The position numbers and the translations under genes were made by a program. The notes under the pieces were generated by a model. That model did not search any database. It saw only the letters and a program-made list of their open reading frames with translations, and was not told where the DNA came from. Of a DNA stretch of 64,000 nucleotides, positions 26,062 through 35,647 are shown one piece after another. Origin of the DNA: Nitrospira sp. (GTDB lineage: Bacteria > Nitrospirota > Nitrospiria > Nitrospirales > Nitrospiraceae); contig CP060501.1 of NCBI GenBank assembly GCA_024760545.1, positions 3,922,036 to 3,986,035 of the forward strand. The letters are read 5' to 3'. Every line of letters starts with the position of its first letter. Position 1 is the stretch's first letter.

Positions 26062-28479
26062 GTGAGCGAGACATTATCTGAACAGGCGGCACAGGCATTG
26101 GAGTGGCCTCGGTTACTGGAACTCCTCGCGCAACATGCGCGGTCGGTGATCGGAATGGCTCAATGCCGGTCTCTTCCCCTGTCGGGTGACCTCGCGGAGG
26201 CATGCCTCCAGCAACAAGAGACGACGGAAATGGTGAGATTACTGGAAGGGAGTGATCCGGTGCCGACGCTGTCATTTCCCGATATTCGTGAGCAACTGAC
26301 TCGATCGAGCAAGGGTGGAGAGCTTGAACCCGTTGAATTGCGAGATTGCGCGATGGTCCTGACACTGATGACTGAAGTGGAGCAATACGCAAAGTCCCAT
26401 ACAGTCGAGACGCGGACTCTGGCGAGGGTTCTGGAGCCGCTTCATGTCACGAAGAGTCTGCAGGGCCTCCTGAGGGCTATTGAGAGAGTCATCCAAACGG
26501 ACGGGTCGATTAAGGATTCGGCGTCGCCGGAGCTCCAGCGTCTGACAAGTCAGGCACAGGAGCTCAAGCATGAAATGCGTCAGCATCTCGAGCGGATCTT
26601 GCATTCCAAAAGATATGAAGACGTGCTCCAAGAGTCGTATTTTGCACAACGAGAAGGCCGCTACGTCGTGCCCGTAAAGGCGGACATGCGGGGGAGAGTT
26701 CCCGGGATCGTCCACGACGTGTCGGCCAGCGGCGCAACCGTCTTTGTGGAGCCTCGCGAATTGGTCGAACTGAACAATTCTATTAAAGTGGCGGATTTGG
26801 AGATCGAGCGGGAGGTGCATCGCATCTTGCGAGAGCTCAGCGGGTTGGTGGCTTCCAAAGCGAACGATATCGGTCAGGGAATCGAAGCGTTGGCCGAATG
26901 CGATGTCATCAAAGCGAAAGCCGAGGTGAGTCGTCGGCTGAAATGTAATCCGGTCGCGTTGAATGAGCAGGGACGTGTGGTCCTGAAGCAGGCACGGCAT
27001 CCGCTGCTGCTCATCGCGAAAGATCACGTTGTGGCCAATGACATTCACATGGAAGAAGCGATCCGGGTTCTGGTGATCTCCGGACCGAATACGGGAGGGA
27101 AGACCGTCACACTGAAGATCCTTGGGCTGTTCGCGCTCATGGTGCGGGCAGGACTGCATCTCCCTTGCGCTCCGGAATCCGAGATGGCGCTCTTCACGGA
27201 TCTCTACGCCGACATCGGGGATGCACAGGACTTGAGCCGCGATCTGTCCAGTTTTTCGGCCCACATGACCCATATGATCCGATTGCTTTCCGAGAGCGCT
27301 GCCGGACCGACACCAGACGAATGCTCCATGCCGTGTTCGCTGGTGCTTCTTGATGAGCCGGTGACCTCGACCGATCCGCAAGAAGGGGCAGCCTTGGCAG
27401 AGGCGCTTCTGTGCCGCTTGTTCGAAATGAACATGAAGGTGGTGGCGACGACGCATTATGGCGCGCTCAAAGAGCTGGCACAGACGACTCCTGGTTTCGC
27501 CAACGCCAGCGTGGAATTCGACGTGGAGCGCTTTGCGCCGACCTATCGATTGTTCGCAGGGATCCCGGGTGGTTCATCTGCCTTGGAGATCGCCGGCCGA
27601 CTTGGGATGGATGAACGTATCGTGAACGACGCGCGAACGCGGCTCCACCGCGATAATCAACGGCTCGACGAACTCATGGCCGATTTGCAACGGAAGCAGC
27701 GCCAACTGGCTGAAGATAGCGTCCGGATCCAGAGAGCCAGGCAAGAAGCCGAGCAAGCGGCTCGGGAAGCGCAAGCGCTCCGGGCGCAATTGGAAGCGGC
27801 CGAGCAGGAAGCTCGACGAGGGCTCAAGAAGAAACTTGGCGAGCAGTTTCAACGCGCACGAGCGGAGGTCCAGGCCACCGTCGATTCCCTGAAGCGCGAG
27901 CAGAAGCTGATCAAGGCGAAAGAAACCAAGGAGCGCTTGCGCGAATTGGAAACGCGAACCAGAGAGGAACTTGCTCCGACCGGCAAGCCGATTCCACTTG
28001 AGCAGCTTGGGATCGGCGATACGGTGGAAATCGTCGGGTTGGCCATGACCGGAAGTTTGCTGGAAACGCCTCAAGGGAAAAAACGCGTTCGTGTCAAAGT
28101 CGGCGAGGGGGAAATCCTGGCGACTGTCTCGAGCCTTGTCGGTCTCGCGCACGAAACAGGTGCAGAAGCGGCACCATCGACATCAACCGTTACAACTCCC
28201 CGACGAGTTTCGACGAGCAATGGATTGGGGCTGGATGAACAGACAGTGGTAGACGTACGAGGGCAGGCGGCAGATGACGCACTCGATCAGGTCGTCGCGG
28301 CGTTAGATCGGGCGGCTCTGAGCGGCGCCCCGTACCTCCGTATCATCCATGGGCATGGGACTGGTCGTCTCAAATCTGTCCTGCGCGAGTACCTGGAAGA
28401 GTCGCCCTATGTAGCGGAGTTTCGCCCTGGTGATCGCGCCGAAGGAGGGGATGGAGTGACGGTGGCGAAATTGTGCTGA
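26062..28479 (+). CDS. mutS2: MutS2 endonuclease / ribosome-rescue ATPase
   Basis: MutS-family ATPase with a C-terminal Smr domain, linked in other bacteria to suppression of recombination and to splitting of collided ribosomes. The 805 residues show a MutS core with the clamp motif YVVPVKADMRGRVPGIVHDV, Walker A LVISGPNTGGKTVTLKILG, signature DLSRDLSSFSAHMTHMIRLL and Walker B LVLLDEPVTSTDPQEGAAL, a long coiled coil (about 520-610) and the Smr domain with VDVRGQAADDALDQVV and LRIIHGHGTGRLKSVLREYL. I chose GTG 26062, after GGAG, over TTG 26050. Divergent from gap. Confidence 0.95.
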   Translation: MSETLSEQAAQALEWPRLLELLAQHARSVIGMAQCRSLPLSGDLAEACLQQQETTEMVRLLEGSDPVPTLSFPDIREQLTRSSKGGELEPVELRDCAMVLTLMTEVEQYAKSHTVETRTLARVLEPLHVTKSLQGLLRAIERVIQTDGSIKDSASPELQRLTSQAQELKHEMRQHLERILHSKRYEDVLQESYFAQREGRYVVPVKADMRGRVPGIVHDVSASGATVFVEPRELVELNNSIKVADLEIEREVHRILRELSGLVASKANDIGQGIEALAECDVIKAKAEVSRRLKCNPVALNEQGRVVLKQARHPLLLIAKDHVVANDIHMEEAIRVLVISGPNTGGKTVTLKILGLFALMVRAGLHLPCAPESEMALFTDLYADIGDAQDLSRDLSSFSAHMTHMIRLLSESAAGPTPDECSMPCSLVLLDEPVTSTDPQEGAALAEALLCRLFEMNMKVVATTHYGALKELAQTTPGFANASVEFDVERFAPTYRLFAGIPGGSSALEIAGRLGMDERIVNDARTRLHRDNQRLDELMADLQRKQRQLAEDSVRIQRARQEAEQAAREAQALRAQLEAAEQEARRGLKKKLGEQFQRARAEVQATVDSLKREQKLIKAKETKERLRELETRTREELAPTGKPIPLEQLGIGDTVEIVGLAMTGSLLETPQGKKRVRVKVGEGEILATVSSLVGLAHETGAEAAPSTSTVTTPRRVSTSNGLGLDEQTVVDVRGQAADDALDQVVAALDRAALSGAPYLRIIHGHGTGRLKSVLREYLEESPYVAEFRPGDRAEGGDGVTVAKLC

Positions 28480-28567
28480 TTATTTTGGCGGAGGATACGT
28501 GCCGAGATAATTCTCAGGCCACTCGATGTGGCCAAGAAATTCCCTCCTACTCTTGGGCCTCGCCCCG

Positions 28568-28610
28568 ATGACGCCCAATGCTGAGTCCATGATGACCGAT
28601 CTGGCGTCAT
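28568..28610. repeat. Inverted repeat between convergent genes
   Basis: ATGACGCC (28568-28575) pairs with GGCGTCAT (28603-28610) across 27 bases, in the 156-base gap between mutS2 and the convergent catalase-like gene. A shorter hairpin (GGCCAC/GTGGCC) lies nearby at about 28517-28533. Possibly termination-related; no T-run. Confidence 0.3.
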
Positions 28611-28635
28611 GGCTGTCGCCTGCGAGAGTGCCTAA

Positions 28636-29874
28636 TCAAAACGTTTCATCCCCAGTCGGCTCATAGTGCGGCTCAGCGTTCATGTCGTGTCGCAACTTCG
28701 ATAACTCGAAATACATTCGGCGCCGTGCCCGGCTTTGATTGCCGAGCGGGCGGTGCTCGGCGATGCAGTGCCACGGGTTGTAGGATAGGCGTCGCGCGAA
28801 CGCGATCTGCGCCGGTGCGTCAAACTTCTGTTTTGGGATGCGCAAGGTGGCCACCGAGACCCGGGGCGACAGTCGCTCCGGCCACAGCACCGCATTGTTT
28901 TCGATCGGCATCAGATGAGGATCGGTCTGTAACTGCAAGCGAATATCCAGCTCGACATCGCCCTGATCGAGCGCGGCGACCATGGCCTTGCGCAGGTAGT
29001 CATCAGGCGGCCGCAGCGGCAGGCGTGGGATTGGGGTTTTCTTGTTTGATTTCGGCCACACCGAATACTGCATCGCCTGCCCTTCTCCCAGCAGATAGGG
29101 CACACAACTGAAGTACGGCGCCTCGAACGGGCTACTCTGCGTCTTGATCCACAATCCCTGCATGATGAAGTCCAACAGGTGGGGACGGCGAAGATTGAAA
29201 AAGTAGAACATCTGCGCATTCTTCAGGCTCTCAAGTTGCAACTGAGCATTCGCGCGCGTGTCCGGCGTGACAAAGGTCGGCGTGGACACGCCAAACATAT
29301 CCTGCGTGAATTTCTCCTCGTCCATTAATTTTGGACCGGGAACTCCCATCAGCTTGATGCTGATGCTCATGAACCCCACGTCGTCGATGTCCGGCGTCAC
29401 GTAGGGCCCGGGCCCGGAAAAGCGGACCCATGCGCGATAGGTTTTGGGTTGCGCGTAGATACCGTGTCGGAACCGAGACGGCAGGCCGTCATGGACGATG
29501 AACTCCGCGCGCACGATGCCGTGGGTCTTGGTATTTCCGCCGCGTTCGAATCCGCCCGGCTTCCACAGCCCGCGCATCTGCTTCCGGAAGGTATCGATGA
29601 TCGATTGGAGCGAACTTTCTTCGTCTGGTTGCACCCGTTCCTCGGCAATCTTCAGCCCTTCGTCCCGACGCTGCCAGTTGATCAGGGCGGTGGTCAGACT
29701 CGTGATCGGGTCTCGCAGCACCGCATCGAAGGCCGGACGCATCCAGGGATCGATGCGCCGCTGCAGTTGCACCAGTCGCAGGGACGTATCGCTGATCCAA
29801 TTGAGAACTGCCGAACCCGTATTGGAAGGCGGCACCGGGCGGCTCGTGTTTGAACCCAACACGTTCCTTGTCAT
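28636..29874 (-). CDS. Catalase-superfamily heme protein (y4iL/SrpA-like)
   Basis: 412-residue protein resembling the minimal catalase-related family rather than true catalases. It shows THGIVRAEFIVHDGLP, a likely distal-heme strand with His, then TYRAWVRFSGPGPYVTPDID, VGFMSISIKLMGVPG and FGVSTPTFVTPD, and the C-terminal NPWHCIAEHRPLGNQSRARR, which matches the conserved end of the family. Members act as peroxidases or as hydroperoxide-converting enzymes such as allene oxide synthases. The ATG at 29874 follows AAAGGGG; the frame upstream overlaps the peroxidase gene and is not used. Last gene of the heme cluster, 11 bases after the DyP gene. Confidence 0.82.
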   Translation of the reverse strand: MTRNVLGSNTSRPVPPSNTGSAVLNWISDTSLRLVQLQRRIDPWMRPAFDAVLRDPITSLTTALINWQRRDEGLKIAEERVQPDEESSLQSIIDTFRKQMRGLWKPGGFERGGNTKTHGIVRAEFIVHDGLPSRFRHGIYAQPKTYRAWVRFSGPGPYVTPDIDDVGFMSISIKLMGVPGPKLMDEEKFTQDMFGVSTPTFVTPDTRANAQLQLESLKNAQMFYFFNLRRPHLLDFIMQGLWIKTQSSPFEAPYFSCVPYLLGEGQAMQYSVWPKSNKKTPIPRLPLRPPDDYLRKAMVAALDQGDVELDIRLQLQTDPHLMPIENNAVLWPERLSPRVSVATLRIPKQKFDAPAQIAFARRLSYNPWHCIAEHRPLGNQSRARRRMYFELSKLRHDMNAEPHYEPTGDETF

Positions 29875-29885
29875 GGTGACCCCTT

Positions 29886-31397
29886 TCAGCGCGCCGTGGC
29901 GAGGTACCGCAATGCGCGAATACCGGGCAGGAAAAAGTAGGCGCCGCCTTGCACGGTGACGAACCGTGGCAGGCCGGTCAGCCGTCGATCCGGACCATCG
30001 GCTTGCGGAATCGAGAAGCCGTCGGTGGGAGAATCTCCGGGGTCCGGCAATCGATGGCCGAGCAGTGGGTCGCTTTCGCCGGTGAGCCCGGCAAACTTGC
30101 TCCCGATCAACCACGCGCTTTGCACGAACTCGAACTGGCGCTTGATATTGGCCACAAGGCAGATGAAATAGATCCCGGTCTCCGTGCAGGGCGAGGATTG
30201 CGTCGCAGACAGCTCAGGCGTTACGCCTGCACCGAATGTTCGTCCACGGCGAAGCAGGCGATGAAAGCGTGTCGATGCGACCAAATCCTGTTCCAGCGCC
30301 GCTGCGTTGAATCCCAACATGCGCCACAGACGCGAGAGGATTCCCCCCGGGCCGCCCGGCAAATCCGCATTGCGCGGATTGGTCCGGCGAATGTGAGCAC
30401 CCAACGGGCAGCGCAGCCCTCGCGGATCAGCTCCGTAGGTGAAGTCGTTCAGTTTTGATTGCTGCGCGGCAGCGTCGCCGGCGACTGAGTCCTCGCTTGG
30501 CGCGACCAGAGGTTCGCCATTCTTCTTCCGGCCAACCATCGCGGCGGCTAGTCGCTCGCGCAAGTCCGTATTGCCTTCCGCTTGCCGGTCCAGTTCGCGC
30601 CAGAAGCCTTGCACGTCCTGGTGAAGTTGACGCAACACGAGATAGCAGCCGTTGCGTCCGAGGTCGGCTTGGTCCGGCGCGTCTTCGGCTCTCGGCAGGA
30701 GAGCATCGGGGTCACGCCGTGGAGTAAGCAGCGGACGCGGTGTGTAGAGCCCGTATTCGTTGGGATAGCCGAGCAGGAACTCGCCGAGGCAACTCACGTT
30801 GCTGTACTCGAGCTGGTCCTGGTCGCGCACCGGGCGCTTGCGCTCCCAATCGATTTGCGGTTGCGAAATGCCGTCGACGAATCCAAACGGTTCCACGCCA
30901 TGTAAATCGGATGTCGACAGGCGTTCGATGCGCACGAATCCGGCCCCGCATTGCGCTTCGATCTCCTGTTCCCATGTCGCCAGTCGCCCGGAACGGGCAT
31001 ACAGAAGCACGGCGACGTGCGGCACCCGCTCCCCGGCGCCCCAATGCCAACCGCTTGGATCATTGGCGCCGATATCTCCCAGACGGCGCGCACGTGCGGC
31101 ATCACTCGCCACGCCGGCGACAAATTCAGCTGAAAACTCCGCGAGCAGGTCGGGGGCGAACTCCAATGCACGCAGTCCCTCGCTCGTGAGGGCGACGTGG
31201 AGCGCAGTCTCGGGCAGTGGATCGGCCTTGACGGCGCTCGTGACCGGCGCCTGCGCCAGCCACGCGCGCGCAGCGGCCGGATCCTTGACGCGCAGTAGGA
31301 GAAAACAAGCTTCCGTCAGGTGCTTGTACCCGAACCGCACCAGGCCCTGAACGTCGTCCAGTTCCACAGACCGCCCCTGACTCAGGATTGTGCTCAT
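29886..31397 (-). CDS. DyP-type heme peroxidase
   Basis: 503-residue dye-decolorising peroxidase. Diagnostic are the distal GFVDGISQP motif (Asp175), the proximal heme histidine in RCPLGAHIRRTNPR (His335) and the terminal FVTVQGGAYFFLPGIRAL. It is longer than bacterial A/B-type enzymes (about 300-350), matching the larger C/D-like class. There is no signal peptide and no C-terminal encapsulin-docking tail. Its start overlaps the stop of the upstream membrane-protein gene (ATGA), so they are coupled, which suggests the two act together. Substrate unknown. Confidence 0.92.
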   Translation of the reverse strand: MSTILSQGRSVELDDVQGLVRFGYKHLTEACFLLLRVKDPAAARAWLAQAPVTSAVKADPLPETALHVALTSEGLRALEFAPDLLAEFSAEFVAGVASDAARARRLGDIGANDPSGWHWGAGERVPHVAVLLYARSGRLATWEQEIEAQCGAGFVRIERLSTSDLHGVEPFGFVDGISQPQIDWERKRPVRDQDQLEYSNVSCLGEFLLGYPNEYGLYTPRPLLTPRRDPDALLPRAEDAPDQADLGRNGCYLVLRQLHQDVQGFWRELDRQAEGNTDLRERLAAAMVGRKKNGEPLVAPSEDSVAGDAAAQQSKLNDFTYGADPRGLRCPLGAHIRRTNPRNADLPGGPGGILSRLWRMLGFNAAALEQDLVASTRFHRLLRRGRTFGAGVTPELSATQSSPCTETGIYFICLVANIKRQFEFVQSAWLIGSKFAGLTGESDPLLGHRLPDPGDSPTDGFSIPQADGPDRRLTGLPRFVTVQGGAYFFLPGIRALRYLATAR

Positions 31398-32704
31398 AGC
31401 AGCTGTAACCAGGCTTGAGCCTGCGTATCAGTCACGTGCGCAAGCTCCAGCCCTTCCCTGATGCGCTGGTTGCGCTTGAGGTTGACCAGGGCCAGGCCCG
31501 GGTAGGCCTGGTACCAGACCTGTGTCGGCAACTGATGGCGCCGCTGGTAGTGCTTGAACTTGTTTTCAATGCGTGCGCCGCGCGCGACCAGCCAACGCGT
31601 GCGCGGCCAGCCCACGCCGTGGCTGAAAGCGAGATTCAGGCCCCACGCCACCTTGTTGATGAAGTCATCCATGTAGGCCTCGTGGCCTCCGTCATAGTTG
31701 CTGGTGAAGACGAGCCGACGATTGTCATCGAGAAAGGCCCAGAACGCGAAGTGAATCGTCTGCACGCGTGCGAGAAAACCGCGCGTGAAGACATGGCGAC
31801 AGGTATAGTCGATCAGCACCAGCAGCACCGTCACGAGCCAGCGGCGAAATAGCCCCGGCTTGACCGAGCCGAACGCCGTGTATTGGTTGGTCACGTCGTA
31901 GTCTTCCAGATGTTGCAATTCCAGGAGCGCCGCGCGGTCCGGGGGCGGGCATATTTCGGCGTCGCTGTTCTCTTTCGTTCGCAAGACGAGGATCAAGAGC
32001 GGCGACAGGACAATCAGAAACGGCAGCAGGATCAGGCCCGCCAGCGGAATCGTAACGAGATGGAGGAACTTGGCGATGTGCCAGCGCAGTGGTGTCGGCT
32101 CCGGCGGCGTCAGGCCAAGCCTCCCGGCGCTGACTTCAGCATCGACGAAGTCGATCAACTCGCGCCGGAGTTGCTGAGCTTGCACGGCCGATGCGATCGC
32201 CGCGCGCGGCACTCTCGCGGCGAGAGCACGTTGCAGTGCGCTTTCCTCCTTGACTTGCCGTACCGTGCGACCGACCCAGTTGATGTAGTTGGCAGCGAGT
32301 CGATGTTGATGCGCTTGCATCCAGGGTAGTAGATCCTCATCCGCGTTGAAGCCGTCGCAGTGCATGAAGATTCGGCGCAACCCCGTGTCCGCGCGCCGAG
32401 CCAGATCCGCGATGCACTCGCCTGCTGATCCGTCACAGCTACCGATAAACGCAAGGTAGACGGGTAGGCTCGGGCGTGGGACACCGTGCGCTTCGATGTC
32501 GCCGAGCGTGGGATCGTCCAGCACCACCAGCCGCGCAAAATGAAGGCGTTCGAACTGCCCGAATGGCAAGACCGCGTTCGTTGGGTCGGCCATACCTGGC
32601 TTCGAATTCATCGTGTTCAGCAGTTCCCGCAGACCGCGTTCCCGACCTGGCGTGACCGGTGCCACCAGCATGAATTGGGACTGCGGAGTCACGGCATCAC
32701 CCAT
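31394..32704 (-). CDS. Membrane protein with duplicated ferredoxin-like module, linked to the peroxidase
   Basis: 436-residue protein of unknown function. Two similar modules flank a membrane region: LHFARLVVLDD (54-64) with FIGSCDG (86-92), and IHFAFWAFLDD (317-327) with FTSNYDG (333-339) and a following YMDDFINKVAWGLN. The spacing and pattern suggest a duplicated alpha/beta barrel domain of the DyP/EthD (dimeric ferredoxin-like) kind, which is inference. Membrane helices are likely at about 214-241 (HLVTIPLAGLILLPFLIVLS) and weakly at 286-300. It is coupled to the DyP gene by an ATGA overlap. Confidence 0.75.
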   Translation of the reverse strand: MGDAVTPQSQFMLVAPVTPGRERGLRELLNTMNSKPGMADPTNAVLPFGQFERLHFARLVVLDDPTLGDIEAHGVPRPSLPVYLAFIGSCDGSAGECIADLARRADTGLRRIFMHCDGFNADEDLLPWMQAHQHRLAANYINWVGRTVRQVKEESALQRALAARVPRAAIASAVQAQQLRRELIDFVDAEVSAGRLGLTPPEPTPLRWHIAKFLHLVTIPLAGLILLPFLIVLSPLLILVLRTKENSDAEICPPPDRAALLELQHLEDYDVTNQYTAFGSVKPGLFRRWLVTVLLVLIDYTCRHVFTRGFLARVQTIHFAFWAFLDDNRRLVFTSNYDGGHEAYMDDFINKVAWGLNLAFSHGVGWPRTRWLVARGARIENKFKHYQRRHQLPTQVWYQAYPGLALVNLKRNQRIREGLELAHVTDTQAQAWLQLL

Positions 32705-32728
32705 CTCGTGGCAGTCTTGGCTGTTGGC

Positions 32729-34702
32729 CTATCCATGGTGTGCTCCCGCTCCCGACGCCACGGTTGGTTCACGACGGGGTGCGAGGCAGGCCGGTAAGGT
32801 GTCGTAGTCCTGTCGCAGCAAATCTTCCGCGTCAAAGGTTGCACCCCGTGTTCGGTGGATCGCTGCCACTGTTTCTTTGCGAAGCATCTGCAGATCTGGA
32901 TGACTCTTCCACTGGTCCAGGCTCACTCGGTGATGCAATAGATGCATGGCCGGCGGCATCGGCGCTTCCAGCTGTGCGGGACCGGCAAGATCCCACATGC
33001 CTAACCGCACGAAGATCCGATCGGCACATTGCGTTAAATTCGTCTCGACCTCGGCGGGAGACCCATGGAGAAAGTTCGGGGGGAAACTATCCTCTCCATG
33101 ATGGCAGGCACCACAATACTGATGGAACGTCTTGTGTTCGCCGATCAGTGAAGCCTCGTGTGCCACGCCTGGTCTGGGATGAGAGGCAACTTCGTCGTCC
33201 ACCGGCAGGGGCATGCCACGATCATCCAGACAGCAGCGAGCGACGACCGGAACGCCCAATTGCTGATCGAGTGCCGCCAAGAGTGTCACACGGCGGAACG
33301 GCTGGTTTGCGAACACATCAGTTCGGCTCATCAAGGTCTCTCGTGCCACGGCGCTTACCGCATGTTTGAACCGCTCAGGTTGCCGATGTGCCACGTGTTT
33401 CAGTCGATCGAGATCCACTGGAGTGAAAAACTGCGCGAACGTAGTCAGGACTCGTTCGAGTGTCTGTGGAGTATCGGGGACGGTCCACACTTCCAGTGGT
33501 TCTCGCGGCAGCGTCGGTTCGTGCGGTCCGCGAAACAAGGATCGTGGTTCTCCTCCCTCCAGGGCAGTGGCTTCTACCTCACTGAGCCCTGGAAACTCGC
33601 TTACCGCCACATACCGAAACGGATTGCGGTTGGGGATATCCGGATTGGGAATGGACAGCCCTCGCGGCCAGCGTGCTCGCCACGTGGCAAGGAAGGATGG
33701 TGGCTCCACGTGGGGATCTCCAGTTTGCCAATCCTGGACCGATCCTTTTGACATCGCATACCGGAGCACCCGCTCGATCAGTTCGGCTCGACACCTGATC
33801 GACTGTTCCGGTCGATCGGCCTGTTCGCATCCCTCGCGCCAGAGCAGGTGGGCCAGCGAAATCTCGTTGGCTCGGTCGGTGGCATCATCGAAGGCCTGTA
33901 GCACACCCACCCCTTGTCGAATGGGAAAGCCGTGATATTGGCGGCGTTGATGCGCAATGAGCGCGGCGATTTTGGGATTGACGTTGGTTTCATCCCACAT
34001 GGGTCGGGAAAAGATGGGGCTCTGATTCTGGTGGCAGGCGGTGCAGAGTGCACGGTTGGCATACCGAACAGTCGGCGTGCCGCCGGCCAGATAGTTGCTG
34101 ACAATTTGAAACTCGAACCGGCCCGCCGCCTCGTTATAGCTGATGATCTCCAATACAGCCGTCTTTTCGTGGTAGCCGATGAAGAGCCGATCTTTGAGAT
34201 GTAGGCTCGATGCGCCTAAGGCCGAATCGGCTTCCGTATCGACAGCGAGCACAGCTCGCGGATAGGTAAAGTACTCGCCGTCGCCGGCCCGCCGCTGCAG
34301 CGAGCGATTGACGGGAATCAGCAATCGTTTCAGGGCCGGCTGTGCGTGTTCGGGATGGAGGTGCGATTCGATGCGAGCCAACAGAGCGGAAAACGGAAAT
34401 GGAATGTCATAGATCTTCTTACCGTTCACGTTCTTTGTAATAAGGAAATCGAACAGAGATCGCCCAATCGGTGGAAGGTTCGTCCCTGGTTCGGTCGGAT
34501 CGACAACCCATGGTGGTATCGTGGAGCTGGGAGGCGAAAGAGCAGTAGATTGTGCAACCTTGGCAGGCCGTTGGTCAGCAGACGTTCCTGCATCTCGGGG
34601 ATCACATCCTGAAACCAATACCGTGATCATGACCATACATCCCAATCTCGTCGCCCACAGTCTGGCCATTCGTCGCATGGTTTGTCCGGTTGACATTCGC
34701 AA
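32729..34702 (-). CDS. Diheme c-type cytochrome lipoprotein
   Basis: 657-residue exported protein. A signal peptide ends in the lipobox LVSGC near residue 33, so it is probably lipid-anchored at the envelope. Two c-heme sites are seen, CTACH (220-224) and CGACH (530-534), about 310 residues apart. The order and distance do not match short cytochromes c or classical diheme peroxidases. The start is uncertain: TTG 34702 lies directly after the upstream stop codon, ATG 34696 and ATG 34678 are alternatives. Probably passes electrons to or from the other heme proteins of the cluster. Confidence 0.82.
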   Translation of the reverse strand: MRMSTGQTMRRMARLWATRLGCMVMITVLVSGCDPRDAGTSADQRPAKVAQSTALSPPSSTIPPWVVDPTEPGTNLPPIGRSLFDFLITKNVNGKKIYDIPFPFSALLARIESHLHPEHAQPALKRLLIPVNRSLQRRAGDGEYFTYPRAVLAVDTEADSALGASSLHLKDRLFIGYHEKTAVLEIISYNEAAGRFEFQIVSNYLAGGTPTVRYANRALCTACHQNQSPIFSRPMWDETNVNPKIAALIAHQRRQYHGFPIRQGVGVLQAFDDATDRANEISLAHLLWREGCEQADRPEQSIRCRAELIERVLRYAMSKGSVQDWQTGDPHVEPPSFLATWRARWPRGLSIPNPDIPNRNPFRYVAVSEFPGLSEVEATALEGGEPRSLFRGPHEPTLPREPLEVWTVPDTPQTLERVLTTFAQFFTPVDLDRLKHVAHRQPERFKHAVSAVARETLMSRTDVFANQPFRRVTLLAALDQQLGVPVVARCCLDDRGMPLPVDDEVASHPRPGVAHEASLIGEHKTFHQYCGACHHGEDSFPPNFLHGSPAEVETNLTQCADRIFVRLGMWDLAGPAQLEAPMPPAMHLLHHRVSLDQWKSHPDLQMLRKETVAAIHRTRGATFDAEDLLRQDYDTLPACLAPRREPTVASGAGAHHG

Positions 34703-35617
34703 TCACTGGGTTTCCGCTACCCGGGCATGTTGGTTGCCCGGCTTGTTGGTCATCGCCGTCATGCGTTGATTACCGATCCAACAGTCTTCATTGATGGACC
34801 CAGAGCCGACAAAGCCAGGTGCCTCCTTCTCCGCGACCGCCTTATTGTAGAGGGTGAAATTCAATGCGAAGACCTTTCTGATGTAGGCACGCCCAAGATA
34901 GAACCCGGGGCGAACCATGCGAATCTCGTCGCGTATCTCCAAGCCTTCCCGTCCGGCCAGCACGTCCGGCATCTCGCGGTAGCCAGGCAGGTCGTCCGTA
35001 AAGGCATAGTCGATGATGATGGATTCTCGACGCCCATCCAGCAGGCTCTGACCACAATAGAGTTTCGCGGGGAACAACAACCAGGCGTCCTTGCCGTCTA
35101 CGTCCAGTTTTTGGATCTGCTCGATGTCGGGACCCACAATCGGCTTCAGGATGCGCAGATCCTCAATGCGATTTCGAAGTACTCCTTCGCTGCGATAGAA
35201 GACCTTCCCTTTCCAGATAAATTCACCGACGTGCTCGAGTGTGGCGGCCTTGAGGTCGACGATGAATCCTTTGATGCCTCCTCCGACGATTTCGGCAAGG
35301 CGGGCCCGTTCGCTCGATCCCTTCGGGAAAAACATTTGCCCATCGTAAACCCCGTCCGGAACCGGGCCGGCTGTCAGGCGGGCATAGATCTGATCGATCT
35401 GTTCCTGAGTGGCCCCCTTGAGATTGTCCGGCGTGACCTTCATGAGATCGGCCGGCTTGAGGGGGGACTCGTGCTCCAGTCGGGCCAAGTCGATCTTGTC
35501 GGAATATCGTTCGCCGCCCTGGGCGAAGGGAATCGGCGGCGGATCTGGGTTACAGCCGAGGAGAACGGTTTGGCTTACCATCAAGCCGATTGCTATCAAC
35601 CATCGTGTGCGTCTCAT
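34703..35617 (-). CDS. Lipoprotein of unknown function in the heme cluster
   Basis: 304 residues with a signal peptide (WLIAIGLMVSQTVLLGC) and lipobox cysteine at 22. The mature part contains PDGVYDGQMFFPKGSS, FIWKGKVFYRSEGVLRNRIE and YRESIIIDYAFTDD-like segments; no family is recognised and no heme motif is present. Its stop codon directly abuts the start of the downstream cytochrome, and GAGGT precedes its ATG. Context suggests an envelope partner of the cytochromes, possibly binding a lipid-like ligand. Confidence 0.75.
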   Translation of the reverse strand: MRRTRWLIAIGLMVSQTVLLGCNPDPPPIPFAQGGERYSDKIDLARLEHESPLKPADLMKVTPDNLKGATQEQIDQIYARLTAGPVPDGVYDGQMFFPKGSSERARLAEIVGGGIKGFIVDLKAATLEHVGEFIWKGKVFYRSEGVLRNRIEDLRILKPIVGPDIEQIQKLDVDGKDAWLLFPAKLYCGQSLLDGRRESIIIDYAFTDDLPGYREMPDVLAGREGLEIRDEIRMVRPGFYLGRAYIRKVFALNFTLYNKAVAEKEAPGFVGSGSINEDCWIGNQRMTAMTNKPGNQHARVAETQ

Positions 35618-35647
35618 CGTGATTACCTCTTCCCAGGGTTCATGCCA

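Noticed and set aside
26272-27456. 394-residue minus-strand frame opposite mutS2
   Set aside because: Antisense shadow of a gene whose Walker and Smr motifs are intact.
29886-31397. DyP peroxidase as cargo of the encapsulin at 2532-3491
   Set aside because: DyP enzymes are cargo of family 1 encapsulins and need a C-terminal docking peptide; this protein ends in the peroxidase core, and the shell here is family 2A with its own desulfurase cargo 25 kb away.
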